Origin: Prorocentrum cordatum
Lineage: Eukaryota > Sar > Dinophyceae > Prorocentrales > Prorocentraceae
DNA: 50,867 nt
Direction: 5' to 3'
Assembly: GCA_963575745.1 (NCBI GenBank)
Contig: CAUYUJ010000361.1
Location: 64,001 to 114,867 of the forward strand
Below the pieces are notes generated by a model. That model worked only from the letters and a program-made list of their open reading frames with translations, did not search any database and was not told the DNA's origin. Below are positions 1 through 10,210 of the stretch, piece after piece. Positions within the stretch are counted from its first letter, which is position 1. Each line of letters opens with the position of its first letter. The position numbers were made by a program, and so were the translations under genes.

Positions 1-164
1 GCCACTCGCAGTGCCAGCTTGTATGTTCGTGATGTACTATTCTTAGCCACCAGTGCCGTAGGGGTGCATACTTGTCGTCGGGGTACAGCGCGGAGTCTTT
101 TTTGCCGAGACTGGGGGGCATGTTGCACAATCAGGTTTGGCAGGATCTCGTTGTTGAGTCCAGC

Positions 165-595
165 CCCGTCCATCAGCAGGGCCCAGGATATCGATAATCT
201 CTTGAGGTAGAGGAGGGGGTGCAACTTCTTTAGCGTGTTTGGCGATGCGATCGCAAAGCTCGCTCCATGGAGAGCGTTGGTGCCCCCCCCCCTGTATGCG
301 TGGCCGTGATCGCTCGCACCCTCTTGACCGATTGGAAAGCCTGCGCGTCAATGGCGGGCAGGTCGTCAATCTGGGGCAGGCCTGAGGTGACGCGGGCAAT
401 CGCGGGATGGCAGTCAGAGATGACCTCCGCTGGCATCTTCCACGGCACTTGGAGGGCGTAGATGGCACCCCACATGGCGCCCGCCTCCGCGGATGCGCTG
501 ACGAGCTTTGCATATGGAATGCCGAGGGAATCGCAGCCCTGAACATACGAGCTGAAGAAGGCTTCAAACTTGCATGAGGAAGAGCTGTTGGACAT
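165..595 (-). pseudogene. RNase H-like domain fragment of a retroelement
   Basis: RNase H of a LINE-type element would remove RNA from the RNA/DNA hybrid during reverse transcription. On the minus strand the reading frame from about 595 shows an acidic helix region (AGAMWGAIYAL), then a strand ending in the likely catalytic aspartate (EVISDCHPAIA), then a histidine (ATHTGGG). The expected closing motif, SPWSELCDRIAKHAKE, with its N-E/D-like ending, is present but in another minus frame. The switch falls in a C homopolymer near 285-297, so a one-base indel is the simplest explanation. No reverse transcriptase motif was found upstream on the same strand (600-2,600), so this is an isolated or internally deleted piece. 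The assignment rests on motif order only and could be wrong for so short a fragment. Confidence 0.45.
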
Positions 596-1417
596 GACCG
601 AACAAGCCCAAGTATTCGAAGACGGCTCACGTTCCCTTAAAAAACGCTTGGGAAACCATCGTGCTAATCCACTGGCGTTTCGCGCGGCTTCGAAGTGGAG
701 GGCCAGGCGGGCGCGCTCGTGCTACTCCACCATCCCAGCAAGGTACGTCGAAGAGGGACTTGCCAGCGGCGACGAGCACATTGAAGTTTGAGTGAGAAGC
801 GTGCATGCAATTTATGACACCAGTCGCCACTCGCACTTAGCGCTGCCTGGTTCGGCAGCGAAGCGGATGTACATGGAGAGGCGGAAATTAGAATAGGGGG
901 CGATGTAGTCAGCTGTTGGATTAAACCCAACCATACCACCGCAGGCGAGGGTCAACCGAAAAGAGCGTGGCAGCCGCTGTATCTTGAGGCCCAGGTGCTA
1001 CTGCTGCAGCACGGGGCGCTGCAGCCAGTAGAACATCATCAGCTCGTCCAGGTCCACAGTGAAGGTTCCCCAAGTCAGAATCATATGCTGGATCTGATTC
1101 GTAGGGAATGGCTTCAAAATGAGGTGCCCGAATACCAATTATACGTGGACCGTCCGAATATCTGGTATTTAACCCACCACCGCCAGGGACACCATGAGAA
1201 TTGCCCCCCAGTTACTCCGCTGAGCCATGCAGGAAATCTGCGCGAAAGCTTCGGCACCGGCGAGCTTCCATCCTCTTTCGCGCAGGCGGTTTTCCTTCAT
1301 CGTGTCGGTTGTCTGCTCGAGGCCCTTTTGCTCGGCTGCGTAAATGAGCAGGGCCTCCGCTGCAGCTTCAGCTGCACAGGCGCGCATCGCAGCACTCTGC
1401 TCATCAGCCGCTCGTCA

Positions 1418-1975
1418 CTACTGGTCAACAGCTGCGTCGAAATCAGAAATCTCGCGCTGCTCAGCCGGGCGACGTTCAGCAGGTGGTGGGGGAGGAGGTG
1501 ATGGTGGTGGGAGGGCGTTCTCGATCGCTTCGCTTCTGGCTGCCTTTGGGCTGCCGCATCGCATGCCACAAAACCGTCCTTCGTCAAGGCGCAACTCACC
1601 AATCGCATTACATATGTAGCATGCCTTGATGTCCGAGTCGCGTTGGTCGTGGTTTGTGCTGTACCCGGGCATCCTCTCCGAACTCGTCGTCGCCCTCCCG
1701 TGCTTCGCCTCTTCGGCGTTCGCGCGTGCTCCTCCTTCGCCGCGGGGGTGGTGGGGGCGGCGAGCGCGGGGGCGCAGGTAGCGGCCGCCCCCCCCCCGCC
1801 CGTCGCCGCCACCCCTGGCAGGCGCGGGCAGCGCTCGCCCTGCCCCCCCCCCGCCCTTCGAGCCCGTCTCGAAGTTTGACCCTTGCTTCGCCAGGGCTTC
1901 TGTAACGAGGTCATGCTGGTCACCAAGTAGCGCTGCCAAACCCCGCTGCAACTCCTGGCCCTCTAGGCCCCGCAC
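1418..1975 (-). CDS. Open frame with possible four-cysteine zinc site, unknown
   Basis: This minus-strand frame of 185 codons is not recognised as a family. Its N-terminal 30 residues look like an ordinary amphipathic helix (GLEGQELQRGLAALLGDQHD). A Gly/Arg-rich GC stretch follows, and near residue 125 there is a plausible metal site, CYICNAIGEL followed by FCGMRCG. The C-terminal third is a proline tract encoded by a GGT/GGA run and is probably low-complexity DNA. It lies between other minus-strand open frames (2,166-2,615 and 2,626-3,084), so a frameshifted or intron-containing minus-strand gene across 1.1-3.8 kb is possible. GC-rich DNA produces many chance open frames, so confidence is low. 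Confidence 0.2.
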   Translation of the reverse strand: MRGLEGQELQRGLAALLGDQHDLVTEALAKQGSNFETGSKGGGGAGRALPAPARGGGDGRGGGGRYLRPRARRPHHPRGEGGARANAEEAKHGRATTSSERMPGYSTNHDQRDSDIKACYICNAIGELRLDEGRFCGMRCGSPKAARSEAIENALPPPSPPPPPPAERRPAEQREISDFDAAVDQ

Positions 1976-2625
1976 CGCATCGACGCCCCTCGGCGCCCGC
2001 TGCTCGGCAGCAGAGGGGGGGGGGCAGGAATGAAGTCAACGTGCGAGTCTGGAGTGAGGAATGTCTTCGGTTTGTTTCTGCAGCGGGGGCCTTGAAGAGC
2101 TGCGGCGCAGCGGCATTCTTCTTCTCGACGCACATCCCCCGCTTTAGCAATAATATGGTCCCTCTTCATTGCCGCCTTGGACTGGCTGGACATCGCCGAT
2201 GTCTGGACTGGCGCAGGGGGCCCTTGCGGATCTTGACGCCCAGTTGGCCGTCGACCTGCACGTCAGGCAGCCGAACAAGAGGAACGCGACGTTGGGGGCC
2301 ATAGCTGACAGAGGTAGCGGGAGCGGCCTCTGGCTTGTTCTCAATACAATTTTGGAGCAGTGGCCAGCGCATGCTACTGGCGTGGCCGGTACCGTCTGCT
2401 GCTCCGTTTTCCATATTTGGTTGAGGCGGTGACCAGTGCATGCCACCGCGGTTGCTGGCACCGTCGGCCGCCGCTGGTCCACGACCCTCTCCAGCAGAGG
2501 TCCCCGTCGACGCCCTCCTCCTCGACGGCTCGAGCGCAGCGTCATGCTGGGACTGCAGCTCATAATATCTCCCCTCCATTGCACGATCATGTACGTGAGC
2601 TTCGCCGTCGCACAAGTTGTTTCCT

Positions 2626-3084
2626 TCATGCGCTGCCTCCGTCTTGGCTTCGCACCCGGGTTCCAGAGCTCGCGTTGTTTCTTTTGTTCTGTTGGGCCGT
2701 TTCCAATCTCATCTTGTTCTTGCGTATTTTCGTTTGGCGGGGCGCTGCTGCCTGACGCTGCCTCTTCTTGGCTTCTTCTTGCAACTGGGGATAGTGTGCC
2801 TCAACATCAGTTCGTGACATGTTCTCTTCGTGGAGTCGCATCTCCTGCGTGTGCGCGGTCTGGTCCGCCAATTGCTTCTGGTGCTGTTGCAGCTCTAGCC
2901 GCGCATGGTCAGTAGCAGCGACTGCTCGCTGCTGAGTAGCGCAGTCCATCGCCTGTGCCTCTAGTGCCTGGCGGTGCCTTTGAAGCTCCGCTGCTTGCTC
3001 CTCCAGGCGCTGGTTGCGCGCGTGGATGGCCAGCCTGGCGTTCGCCTTGGCGCGCATCATCACCGTCTCGAGGTTTGCCTGCAC
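2626..3084 (-). CDS. Coiled-coil protein fragment, unknown function
   Basis: The frame of 152 codons on the minus strand reads as a long charged helix. Heptad-like runs of Leu, Ala, Gln and Glu cover residues 1 to about 110 (for example NQRLEEQAAELQRHRQALEA and LELQQHQKQLADQTAHTQEM), and a basic tail follows (KIRKNKMRLETAQQNKRNN). The composition is typical of a real coiled coil and unlike the Arg/Pro/Gly-rich shadows around it. It could be a structural segment of a host gene or the first ORF of a LINE, which often carries a coiled coil. The frame upstream on the same strand (3,060-3,548) overlaps it by a few bases in another register, so the N-terminus is uncertain and a frameshift or intron near 3,070 is likely. 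Confidence 0.4.
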   Translation of the reverse strand: MQANLETVMMRAKANARLAIHARNQRLEEQAAELQRHRQALEAQAMDCATQQRAVAATDHARLELQQHQKQLADQTAHTQEMRLHEENMSRTDVEAHYPQLQEEAKKRQRQAAAPRQTKIRKNKMRLETAQQNKRNNASSGTRVRSQDGGSA

Positions 3085-3719
3085 CTGCTAAGTTGTCGAA
3101 AGGGAGGCTGCAACATGAGCAGGTACCAGTCCAGGGGGAATTGAAGTTGGCGTTTTTGGTAATGGTGCGGACACGACTGCGACGCTCTTCGTCCTCTCTG
3201 GCGCGAATCCAACTGGCCGTAGATGTCTGCCATCAACTGTCGGTCTTCTATCTGGAGGCTTGGGGAGCGGCTGGGGAGCGGCCACCGTAGGTAGTGGAGG
3301 CGGTCGTGGCGGTGGCGGCGGCGGGTCTTCTGCTCGGTCGCACTTCGCAGCCGCTGCAGCTGCAGGAGCACGATCTTGCCCACCAACCTGCACTGGTCGC
3401 CCGTCGCCGAGGCAGCCAGTGCTCGACGCCGATCGTGCCCATCCTCGCTGCCGCCTCCAGGGGGTCCTGGGTCTGGGTCCATGCCGTCTCTCGCTTGCTT
3501 TTCTTGCTGTGCTCTGGACTGCAACTTCCACTGCGCGCGGCGCAGCACCGCCCGCTCCTGTTCCTCGGGGCACCGGAGCCCGACGCCGACGCCAAGATCC
3601 TATCGGACGAGGAGAATTCTGAGTTTCTGCTGAATGCCGTCGCCCGCGTCTTCTGGCCCACGCGTCCCGCGTCGACGAACGTCAGTCCTGCGCGCGCGAG
3701 GGCAACGCGGGCCATGTCT

Positions 3720-3985
3720 AGAATTGTCATGGGCCGCGCGAACCTCGCCATCCCGACGAACCCCGCAAGTCCCACAATGGTTTCCTTGGCCACATGGGCG
3801 CCGCAATGCGCGCGGGCCCATTTCGCCGCGCGAGCCCGGGGAGCCGCGCGGTCCTCATAGGCCCCGTGAGTCGTCGGGGCCGCGTCGGGTTTCTGGACCT
3901 TGCGAACCCCGCGGACCGCGTCGGTCCCGCGGGCCCTGGGGTCGCCATGGGCCCCATGGGGCGTTTTTTACCACGCGATCCCCAT
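3720..3985 (-). other. GGCCC-rich tract with collagen-like coding potential
   Basis: The DNA is a loose 9-base repeat around GGGCCCATG. Read on the minus strand it gives Gly-Pro-Xaa runs (GPMGPMATPGPAG) that break into other frames every few dozen codons. It may be a decayed G-X-Y repeat gene or simple GC-rich repeat DNA. The sequence cannot separate these. Confidence 0.25.
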
Positions 3986-4755
3986 GGCTTGTAAATTCGG
4001 CGAGCAATGCGAGCCACCTTGCGTTTTGCGGGCTCCGCTGGGCCGCTCTGCCCCCGCGGGCAAAGGGCCCCCAATTTTTCCAGTGGGACCTTGGTGCCGG
4101 CGCCGGCTTTTCGCCCCCAGCAGCATTGGGGGGCCGACGCCAGCCCCAAGGCCCCCCTTGGAACAGCGGGCGGAGCGGGGCCTCTCGACAACTTCGGAGG
4201 TTGACCAGGGCCTGTGGGCCGGGGTTAAGAGGGCGCCACGTTCTCTGGCCTTGGCCGCCCCGGCGCGGGGGGCAGGCGGTGGGATCGGAATTGTCGGGTG
4301 CCGGCCTCGCGCTTGCAGATCGCCAGGGATGCGACTAGGGGCGGGCAGGCGACGGGCGGGGGGAGGGGGAAGAGACAGGGGGAGACAGGGGGGGGGGGGG
4401 GGGCAAGCAGGCGGGGGGAGGCGCGGGCGACGGCGGCGGTGGAGTGGAAGGCATAGGTCATGGAGGAAGCGGCATCCATCCCTCTGGCCCCCCTCTCCCG
4501 ACAACGCCCGCCAATTCCACCTTTCGTCGGCGTTTTTTTGTTTCCTGCCCTCTCTCCTGCGCGCTGCGCAATGTTCCTGCCCCCCCCCCCCGACCCCCTC
4601 GCGATTCCGAGGGCCAGGGCGGGCTCGTGCTGGCCCAAATCGCATGTCACATATCAAATTTCTAGGAAGCAGAATTCTGTTTGGCGTCAGCGTCGGCTTC
4701 TTTCCCCCCCCCATTTCCTGCTCTCGCGTCGAGGCCCTCGCATCCTGACCTTTGA

Positions 4756-5139
4756 TTATGCTCTCCGCCGGTCATATTTGCGGTCTTCCGCTGGCGGCGA
4801 GGGATGTCGCGCGCTGCGAGAGGTGGCCGAGAGATCCTGCGCCGCTCGGCATTTTTCCTTGGTGCGCAGCATGGTCTCCTGGGTGACCTTCTGCGCCCTT
4901 TGGTCCCGCTTCTGGTGGCCCTGGGCGCGCTCCTCGTCGCCCCGGACGCGCACCTGGCTCTCCTTCATCGTCGTCGCGCAACGTCGGTTGCGACAGCGGC
5001 GACCAGAAAGAAGATTCGCACTGCCGCACGTCACGCACTTCCATCCTTGCCACGCTGCCGCCCAGCCATATTTCCAGAAACTGCTTTGCCACAAGAGCCA
5101 TGCCTGACCCGGATGTGGCGCGCCGGGGACCCCCCCCAA
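4756..5139 (-). CDS. Small protein with RanBP2-like zinc finger and charged helix
   Basis: The minus-strand frame of 127 codons contains WKCVTCGSANLLSGRRC followed by a further Cys. This fits the RanBP2-type pattern W-x-C-x2-C-x3-N-x6-C-x(n)-C, except that the last spacing is four residues where two is usual. A charged helix follows (RGDEERAQGHQKRDQRAQK), then a basic Ser/Pro tail. RanBP2-type fingers bind RNA or ubiquitin in known proteins, and in dinoflagellates similar fingers occur near the N-termini of retroelement ORFs (from memory, not checked). The ORF lies opposite to the LINE remnant at 6.1-7.9 kb, so it is not part of that element. No start context or splice site stands out. Confidence 0.33.
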   Translation of the reverse strand: MGGVPGAPHPGQAWLLWQSSFWKYGWAAAWQGWKCVTCGSANLLSGRRCRNRRCATTMKESQVRVRGDEERAQGHQKRDQRAQKVTQETMLRTKEKCRAAQDLSATSRSARHPSPPAEDRKYDRRRA

Positions 5140-6125
5140 AAAAAAGCGCAGCTGCGCGAAGTCGCCGAGCTCGCCGATGCCAAGCTGGTGGCCCGCGGCG
5201 GCGGCGCCGCTTCGGCGTGCCTCCGCCTGGAGGCCGCGGGCCAGCGGGCCGCGCCGAGGCGCGCCCCCCCTCGCGCGGAGGGCCCGATGGCGCGGCGCGG
5301 CGGCGGCGCCCGCGGCAGGCGGGCCCCCCCTGCGTGGGAAAGGTCATGGCTTAAGCTGTTCCTTCCTTCATCCCTCCGCCGGTTGCCCCCGCAATGCAAT
5401 TCCCCAGCCGTGTGATCGATTCTCGCGCGAAGATCGGTGGGCTGACCTGGGCCCCGGGCGTCGTGGACAAATCTATGCCACCCAGTTTTCCTATGTTTTA
5501 GTCCACGGGTTGGAGGCAGGGGCCTCAGGAGGGGGGCGGCGAGAGCGGTTGGAGAAGGGCTAGGGGGGCGGGGGCGCAGCGGGGGGGGGCGGAAGGGGGG
5601 GCCCTGAATCCTGACGACGCAGAGTTCCAGGTTCGCATGGGAGGTCTTGCCGACAGATTGTCGCCCGGGGGGGGCGGTCGGGTCTGCTTCGGAGGGCGAG
5701 CCTGCAGAACCAAAGGCGCCCTTGCTTGCCAGCGCGCTTGGCGCCGGCGCCCGCGTCGTCGACGCTCCCATGCGGATTTCGCAGCATTTGCTCTGAACGC
5801 TCCCGTTATACGTTGCGCGATAATCGCAACCTGGGTGGAGAGACGGGGGGGCGGGGGCGCCCCGCTGCGCCGGGAGTGCTTGTAGTGGGCGCGGGGGCGA
5901 TGGGAAATTAGATGAAACCACGGCTGCCCGCGCAAATTGCGCTTCCAGTTGCGCCCCAAATAGCGGCCTCAATTTTGCCCAACATAGGTCCCTAAATTGT
6001 CGGTGCTTGTGGAAACATTGTCGGTGCTCGTGGAAGCATATGGTCTCAGCGCAGCGGGGTGGCCTGACCATGGGCTGACGCGCGTCGCTCGGGGAAGCGC
6101 TAGTTGGCGCGCAATGCGTAGCTCT
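5140..6125. other. No supported gene; GC-extreme stretch and a short tandem duplication
   Basis: From 5,140 to 5,350 the sequence is almost pure G and C and is open in most frames by composition alone. A near-perfect 21-base tandem duplication (TGTCGGTGCTTGTGGAAAC-like) lies around 5,998-6,040. The long minus-strand open frame here is Pro/Ala/Arg-rich with no domain that I recognise. Confidence 0.4.
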
Positions 6126-6129
6126 ATTT

Positions 6130-7860
6130 GGAGCACTTCGCGACCCTGTGCGCTTCAAGTCGCCCTCCGAACAGCGCCAAGATTGCGCGCGTCGCCATAG
6201 CGCGACATGGCTTGGCGCAGCCGCAAATGTCAGACATTATTCAAAATTTATCGACTGGACCGCGGGGCCTCTGCTGGCGGGGGGCGGTGCGGCCCTTGTG
6301 CCTGTCAGTTGCGTCTCATGTCCATTTCCTGTTCTGGGGCGCTGCAGCCAGGGTTGCCCGCGGGAGAGCCCCCAGCCCTCCGGGGCGCCCTCCGCAGGAG
6401 AGGGCTTGGGAAAGGGGCTCGAGACTTCCAGGGGCAGGCGACGCGAGGTCATCATCGCGTCGGAAGACCAGGGAGGGAGGTCGGCGTTGCGCCCGACGGG
6501 GGCCAGCGCCGCGAGGAGGCGCGGGGGGGGCGTCGCAAAAGCACCTCCCATCACTTGGGAAGTCTCAGGTGTGCCCGACCCCTTTTCAAGATGCACCTCG
6601 ATATTTCAGAGGGGAGCAGACTGACACCGCCATTCGTTCTGGAGGGCCAACGCCGCCACGGCTGAATTTTCTTCTAGAGGCTCCCGTGCCAGACGCTACA
6701 CCTCGCGCCGAAATGCGCCGACGACCTGGCCGTCGGCCTGGTCTGCAGGGCGGGGGATGCTGCTCTTCTTGAGCGGACTTTCGACGAGTGCGAGCGACTG
6801 TCGGGGCCGCGATTACTCCGTGGCAAAACGGTCTTGACCCCGCTCTCGCGGGGACCAATCGACCGCGCGCGGGAGTCTACGGGCGGCCGCGCCCGCGTGG
6901 AGCGACTTCACCATCCGCCGCCGCGCAACCTATCTGGGCTTCTCAGTCGTCGCGAGCGAATCCGTTAGAAGTTCCCATCCTTGGCCGAGGTGCGGTGGGG
7001 CATCGGCTGCGGCATGCTGCTAATCTTATTGGTTTACCGCGCTTGCATGTCCCCCGCGCCACTCATTGTCCTGCAGGCGGCAGCTGGGGCGCCGCGGGGC
7101 AGCAGGCGCGCGCCCTCCTCTTCCCGGGCCCCCGCTGCCGGGCTACCCTGGCGGCGCTTCAGAGCTCGCGTCCCGCGGGGTTCCAAGCAGAATAAGTCGA
7201 CGCCCCCTCCGCGGCGATCGCGGCGAAATGGCGGGTGCGTCGATGGGAAAATATAGCGCGTGGAAGTCTTCGGGCGCGTCGTCGCCTTCGGCTTATGGGC
7301 GCGCTGTGCTTGGATTCCGACCGCTAGGATCGATCGGTTGCTCGGGGCAGCTGGCGCGGCCGGAACTGCTTTAAGAATCTCGCAGAGGCGCGCGACCATC
7401 TTGGCTGACGAGCAGCAGCAGCCAGGCTGTCGGTCGAGGCCGTGGTCCAGGACGACGCGCCGGAACCCGTGCCGAGGACTGAGTGGCAGAAGCGGCGCCG
7501 GGCTCTCTTGGCGGACCCGAGCCCGCAGGGCGCCGCTCGCCGCTTCGACCGCTGCCTCGCTCGCGTCCACATCGCGGCGTTCCGACGGCGTCACTCGGGG
7601 CGCGCGACGCTCGCGCTCCGCTGCGCGGCCCCCTCGATGCCCCCGCGGGCGCGGTCGTCGGCGCGCCGCGCCACGTGCTGTGGCTGGGCGACGGGGCGCC
7701 GCGTGCAGCGGCCAGCGCGCCGTGCCTACGCGCGCGCACGCGGCGAGGACTGCGTCGAGCACTACATCCACTGCCCCAAAGGTCGCGCTGTTCGGGCGCA
7801 GGCAGCCGGCGTTGGCTACGTTTCTCTCACTCCTCGCTTCTCTCGCTCCGTTTTTTACAA
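6130..7860 (+). pseudogene. Decayed LINE reverse transcriptase, 3' half
   Basis: This is the remains of a LINE-type reverse transcriptase, which copies its own RNA at a nicked target site. Motifs appear in the correct order on the plus strand but in different frames. HGLAQPQMSDIIQNLSTG lies near 6,205-6,258 (frame 2). SQGCP, matching the usual QGCPLS motif, is at 6,346-6,360 (frame 1). CADDLAVGL, the catalytic YxDD-type box with Cys in the first position, is at 6,714-6,740 (frame 3) and is followed by a helix ending FDECERLSG. WSDFTIRRRATYLGFSVVAS is at 6,898-6,957 (frame 1). The C-terminal GEDCVEHYIHC motif lies near 7,740-7,785 (frame 2). At least four frame changes and several stops make it non-functional. 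The 5' half, including any endonuclease, was not found. The tail at 7,861 marks the probable 3' end. Confidence 0.6.
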
Positions 7861-7920
7861 GAGAGAGAGAGAGAGAGAGACAACAAAAACAACAAAATAA
7901 AGACAACACAAAAAACACGG
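7861..7920 (+). repeat. (GA)n plus A-rich tail of the LINE remnant
   Basis: A run of about ten GA units is followed by an A-rich stretch (CAACAAAAACAACAAAATAA). Its position right after the C-terminal motif of the reverse transcriptase is where a LINE poly(A)-like tail would be. The tail role is an inference; a simple microsatellite is the alternative. Confidence 0.45.
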
Positions 7921-8069
7921 CGAGCAGCATCGCTCGCCGGGCCCTGTCGGTGCATTGCGCGCGCGCGGCATCCACTGCGGCGCCCCACGGGGCCACCTGC
8001 AACGCGCGGGAGGCCATGTGGTGATGCTCCAGGGAAGCTCGTGCTGCGCATCCTCGCTTCGCAACGCTC

Positions 8070-8600
8070 GTGGCAGCAGCGTGGCAAGCTGATTTTGTTA
8101 TTTCTCTGTTCTTCGCATCTCTCGTCGTCGCCGTCGCTCTCGTTTGTTGCCCAGCGCCTTCTTTAGTGTTTGCTCGCACTGAGCCGCCAACGAGCGCGAC
8201 AACCAGTGAGCGCGCCTGCTTGGTCAATGGGGCGCCCACACGCGATGCGCGATGCCCGTGCCCTTTCTCGGAGACGTTCGCAGGACAGCCCTGCGACAAA
8301 CAAGATAGTTGCAGCGCGCTTTGCGAGGCGAGTTGTGTATATCGTCGCCGTCCGCTCCCTTCTCCTGCTCTTTTTAAAAATATGGCACCCGATCCGTCCC
8401 ACCCATCAATTCCTATTGCGCTGACGTTTTCTCTATCCGTGGACGCGCGTCAAAACCGACCTCGCACTCCAACGCCAAGACGCGATCATGTAAATGATGC
8501 GCGCCTGGACGAGGAAAGTTGCGGCGTGGGCAGGGGGGGGGGCTGGGGGGGATGGTTCGGTCAAGTTGGCGATTTTGCTCGGCCCAGGTGGGCCCACTGA
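8070..8600 (+). CDS. Hypothetical Cys-containing open frame with hydrophobic N-terminus
   Basis: The frame of 176 codons starts at a GTG with no ATG in good position. Residues 8-35 are strongly hydrophobic (FVISLFFASLVVAVALVCC), resembling a signal peptide. A Cys-containing segment follows (CPCPFSETFAGQPCDKQD and more Cys to about residue 92). After that the frame degenerates into basic and glycine-rich sequence encoded by a G homopolymer. A small secreted protein is possible, but the hydrophobic part comes from a TTC/TCG-rich low-complexity stretch and there is no family match that I recognise. I treat it as weak. Confidence 0.15.
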   Translation: MAAAWQADFVISLFFASLVVAVALVCCPAPSLVFARTEPPTSATTSERACLVNGAPTRDARCPCPFSETFAGQPCDKQDSCSALCEASCVYRRRPLPSPALFKNMAPDPSHPSIPIALTFSLSVDARQNRPRTPTPRRDHVNDARLDEESCGVGRGGGWGGWFGQVGDFARPRWAH

Positions 8601-9180
8601 TGAACCAAGATGGTTCAGGAGAGTGCCGGGAGGCCGCCCGGGATTGGGCAGGGGAGGGGGGAGGGCGAAGATGAATCATAGTAGGCACGACCGAAATTGG
8701 TACGGGAAGGACGAGGGAGAGGACCGGCAGCAACCCGTGTCCATCTTGAACCGTTGAACCGGGGTCTTTGTCGATTGCGCCGCGGGCGCTGTCCGTTTGA
8801 GACGAAGGTCGCGATCCCAACATCCACCAGTGTCGGTTTTGGACACGGTTATCTGTTGGAGACCACGCAAAGTGTTGCTTTACCGATTTCGAGCGTGCTG
8901 AGCGTGGGCGCTGCGTTGGTGTCGGAGGACGGCGCGGGAAGAGAGGCTGGAAGAAACGCCTGCGGCGGGGAGCGAAAAGATTGAGTTGTTTTTTTGTTGG
9001 CGCGTACAGTCGGGCCGCTGAAGAAGGAACCCTTTTGTGTTGGGAGGGTCTCAGCGCTCCTTATTAGTTTACAAATTGTCCCAGGTAGTCCTTCAGGTTT
9101 TCCACGGCATCGAAGCTTAACTCATTGAATAAAAGCGGCCTCGTTCCTTATTTATGGTTCCTTATGACAGCGTTTCGACT
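8600..9180. other. No supported gene
   Basis: Mixed-composition sequence with short G runs and no conserved open frame or repeat that I can identify. Confidence 0.4.
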
Positions 9181-9239
9181 GCAACGGTCGTTACCCAAGC
9201 CAGCCCCGTCCCTCCACCCAGACAGCGGTGACGATCGTA
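9181..9239. repeat. Small inverted-repeat element, copy 1 (ACGGTCGTTACC type)
   Basis: The 59-base segment starts GCAACGGTCGTTACC and ends GGTGACGATCGTA, an imperfect inverted repeat. A second copy lies at 10,141-10,210 with the same ends and a similar middle (CCGTCCCTCCACCCAGACAG against CCCGCTGTCTCCCAG). Two copies about 960 bases apart suggest a very small mobile or structured repeat. Confidence 0.5.
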
Positions 9240-9569
9240 TTTAGGGGCTCGGGCCCTCCGCACAGGCTGGTGCTCGCGCGCGCACTCCGGCGACCGCGGC
9301 ACAACCCCGCCTCGACGTGCCTCACCCTGCCCACCAACCCCCCTCCCATGGGTAACGACAGTTACAGCCAAGTCGTTGAAATGAGGAACAGTTTGGGTAT
9401 GAAAGCGGCTCGATATTCCTCAGGTCCTTCGATGGTTTTTCCTCTAGCCTTCCTCGTGCACGCAGGCGCTTGTGGGGCAAATTGTTCATCGTTCCTTCTT
9501 TCAGCAGCCCGACGGTACGCGAAACCACGAAGCACAATCGGAACACAACCTCGAAGGAGCCGAGGACGA

Positions 9570-9716
9570 AAGGGGCTCGGGCTCGGGCTCCGCCGAGCTC
9601 CGCCCGGCGGCGCCGCCCGCGAGCCGCGCGCACCCTCGGCCGCCGAGGAGAGCTCCAAGATCGCGGCCCTGGAGAGCAGCATTGCGGACCTCCGCCACGC
9701 CGTCCAGATGCTCTGA
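9570..9716 (+). CDS. Possible C-terminal exon encoding a short helix
   Basis: The last codons of the plus-strand frame ending at 9,716 read AAEESSKIAALESSIADLRH and then AVQML and a stop, a well-formed amphipathic helix with biased codon use. Upstream the frame is Arg/Pro/Gly-rich and looks like low-complexity DNA. It may be the end of a gene whose other exons lie outside this stretch. No family is recognised. Confidence 0.22.
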   Translation, partial: KGLGLGLRRAPPGGAAREPRAPSAAEESSKIAALESSIADLRHAVQML

Positions 9717-9767
9717 TTGAAGGGGCCCTGGGACACACAAATAGATACACACAAATAAAAAGAGTAC

Positions 9768-9836
9768 CCATGTTTTCCCATATCTTCTGAGTTTTTGTTC
9801 GCCCCCCCCACTTCCCATGTTTTCCCATATTTTCCT
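9768..9836. repeat. Short direct repeat CCCATGTTTTCCCATAT
   Basis: The 17-base motif occurs at about 9,768-9,784 and again at about 9,816-9,832, separated by 31 bases. It follows a CACACAAATA-type AT-rich stretch. No function is evident. Confidence 0.6.
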
Positions 9837-10140
9837 GGGAGTGGACGATTAATTGTGTCTGTGTGTTTTTTTCCCTCCTGACTGATGGGGGTGCCTCCTG
9901 CCCCACACACAGACATAAGTTGTTGGTGCTGCGCGCGGATGTTTCGGATCGGCTCTGGAGCCCCTGAGCGGCGCCGATCCGCGATATCCGCGCGGACCCG
10001 CGAAAGCTTATTTTTGTGTCATTGCTTGTTCTTCTAACCTTGGCGGATTCTGGGGTTGCTTCGGTCCAGGTGTTTTTGATCAGTTCGAGTCTGGGGGGGT
10101 GGGGGGGCGTTCCCGAGATTGTCTTTGTTATCCTCTGGCG

Positions 10141-10210
10141 CGCAACGGTCGTTGCCTGGGCGGGCTAAAACCCTTCCCCGCTGTCTCCCAGGTAACGGTA
10201 ACGATCGTGC
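10141..10210. repeat. Small inverted-repeat element, copy 2
   Basis: It starts CGCAACGGTCGTTGCCTGGG. Its end, read on the other strand, is CGCACGATCGTTACCGTTACC-like, giving an imperfect terminal inverted repeat of about 20 bases. It is related to 9,181-9,239. Confidence 0.5.

Noticed and set aside
600-2600. Reverse transcriptase upstream of the RNase H fragment on the minus strand
   Set aside because: I looked for YxDD- and FxDD-like codons on the minus strand and saw none with matching flanks. Frames there are zinc-finger-like or low complexity.
5031-6158. Minus-strand open frame of 375 codons
   Set aside because: It is Pro/Arg/Ala-rich with no domain and is open because of extreme GC content.
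7034-8299. Long minus-strand open frame of 421 codons
   Set aside because: It is antisense to the LINE remnant, whose plus-strand motifs (CADDLAVGL, YLGF, EDCVEHYIHC) are convincing. The minus frame is Arg/Ala-rich and includes a Leu/Ser run from the GA microsatellite.
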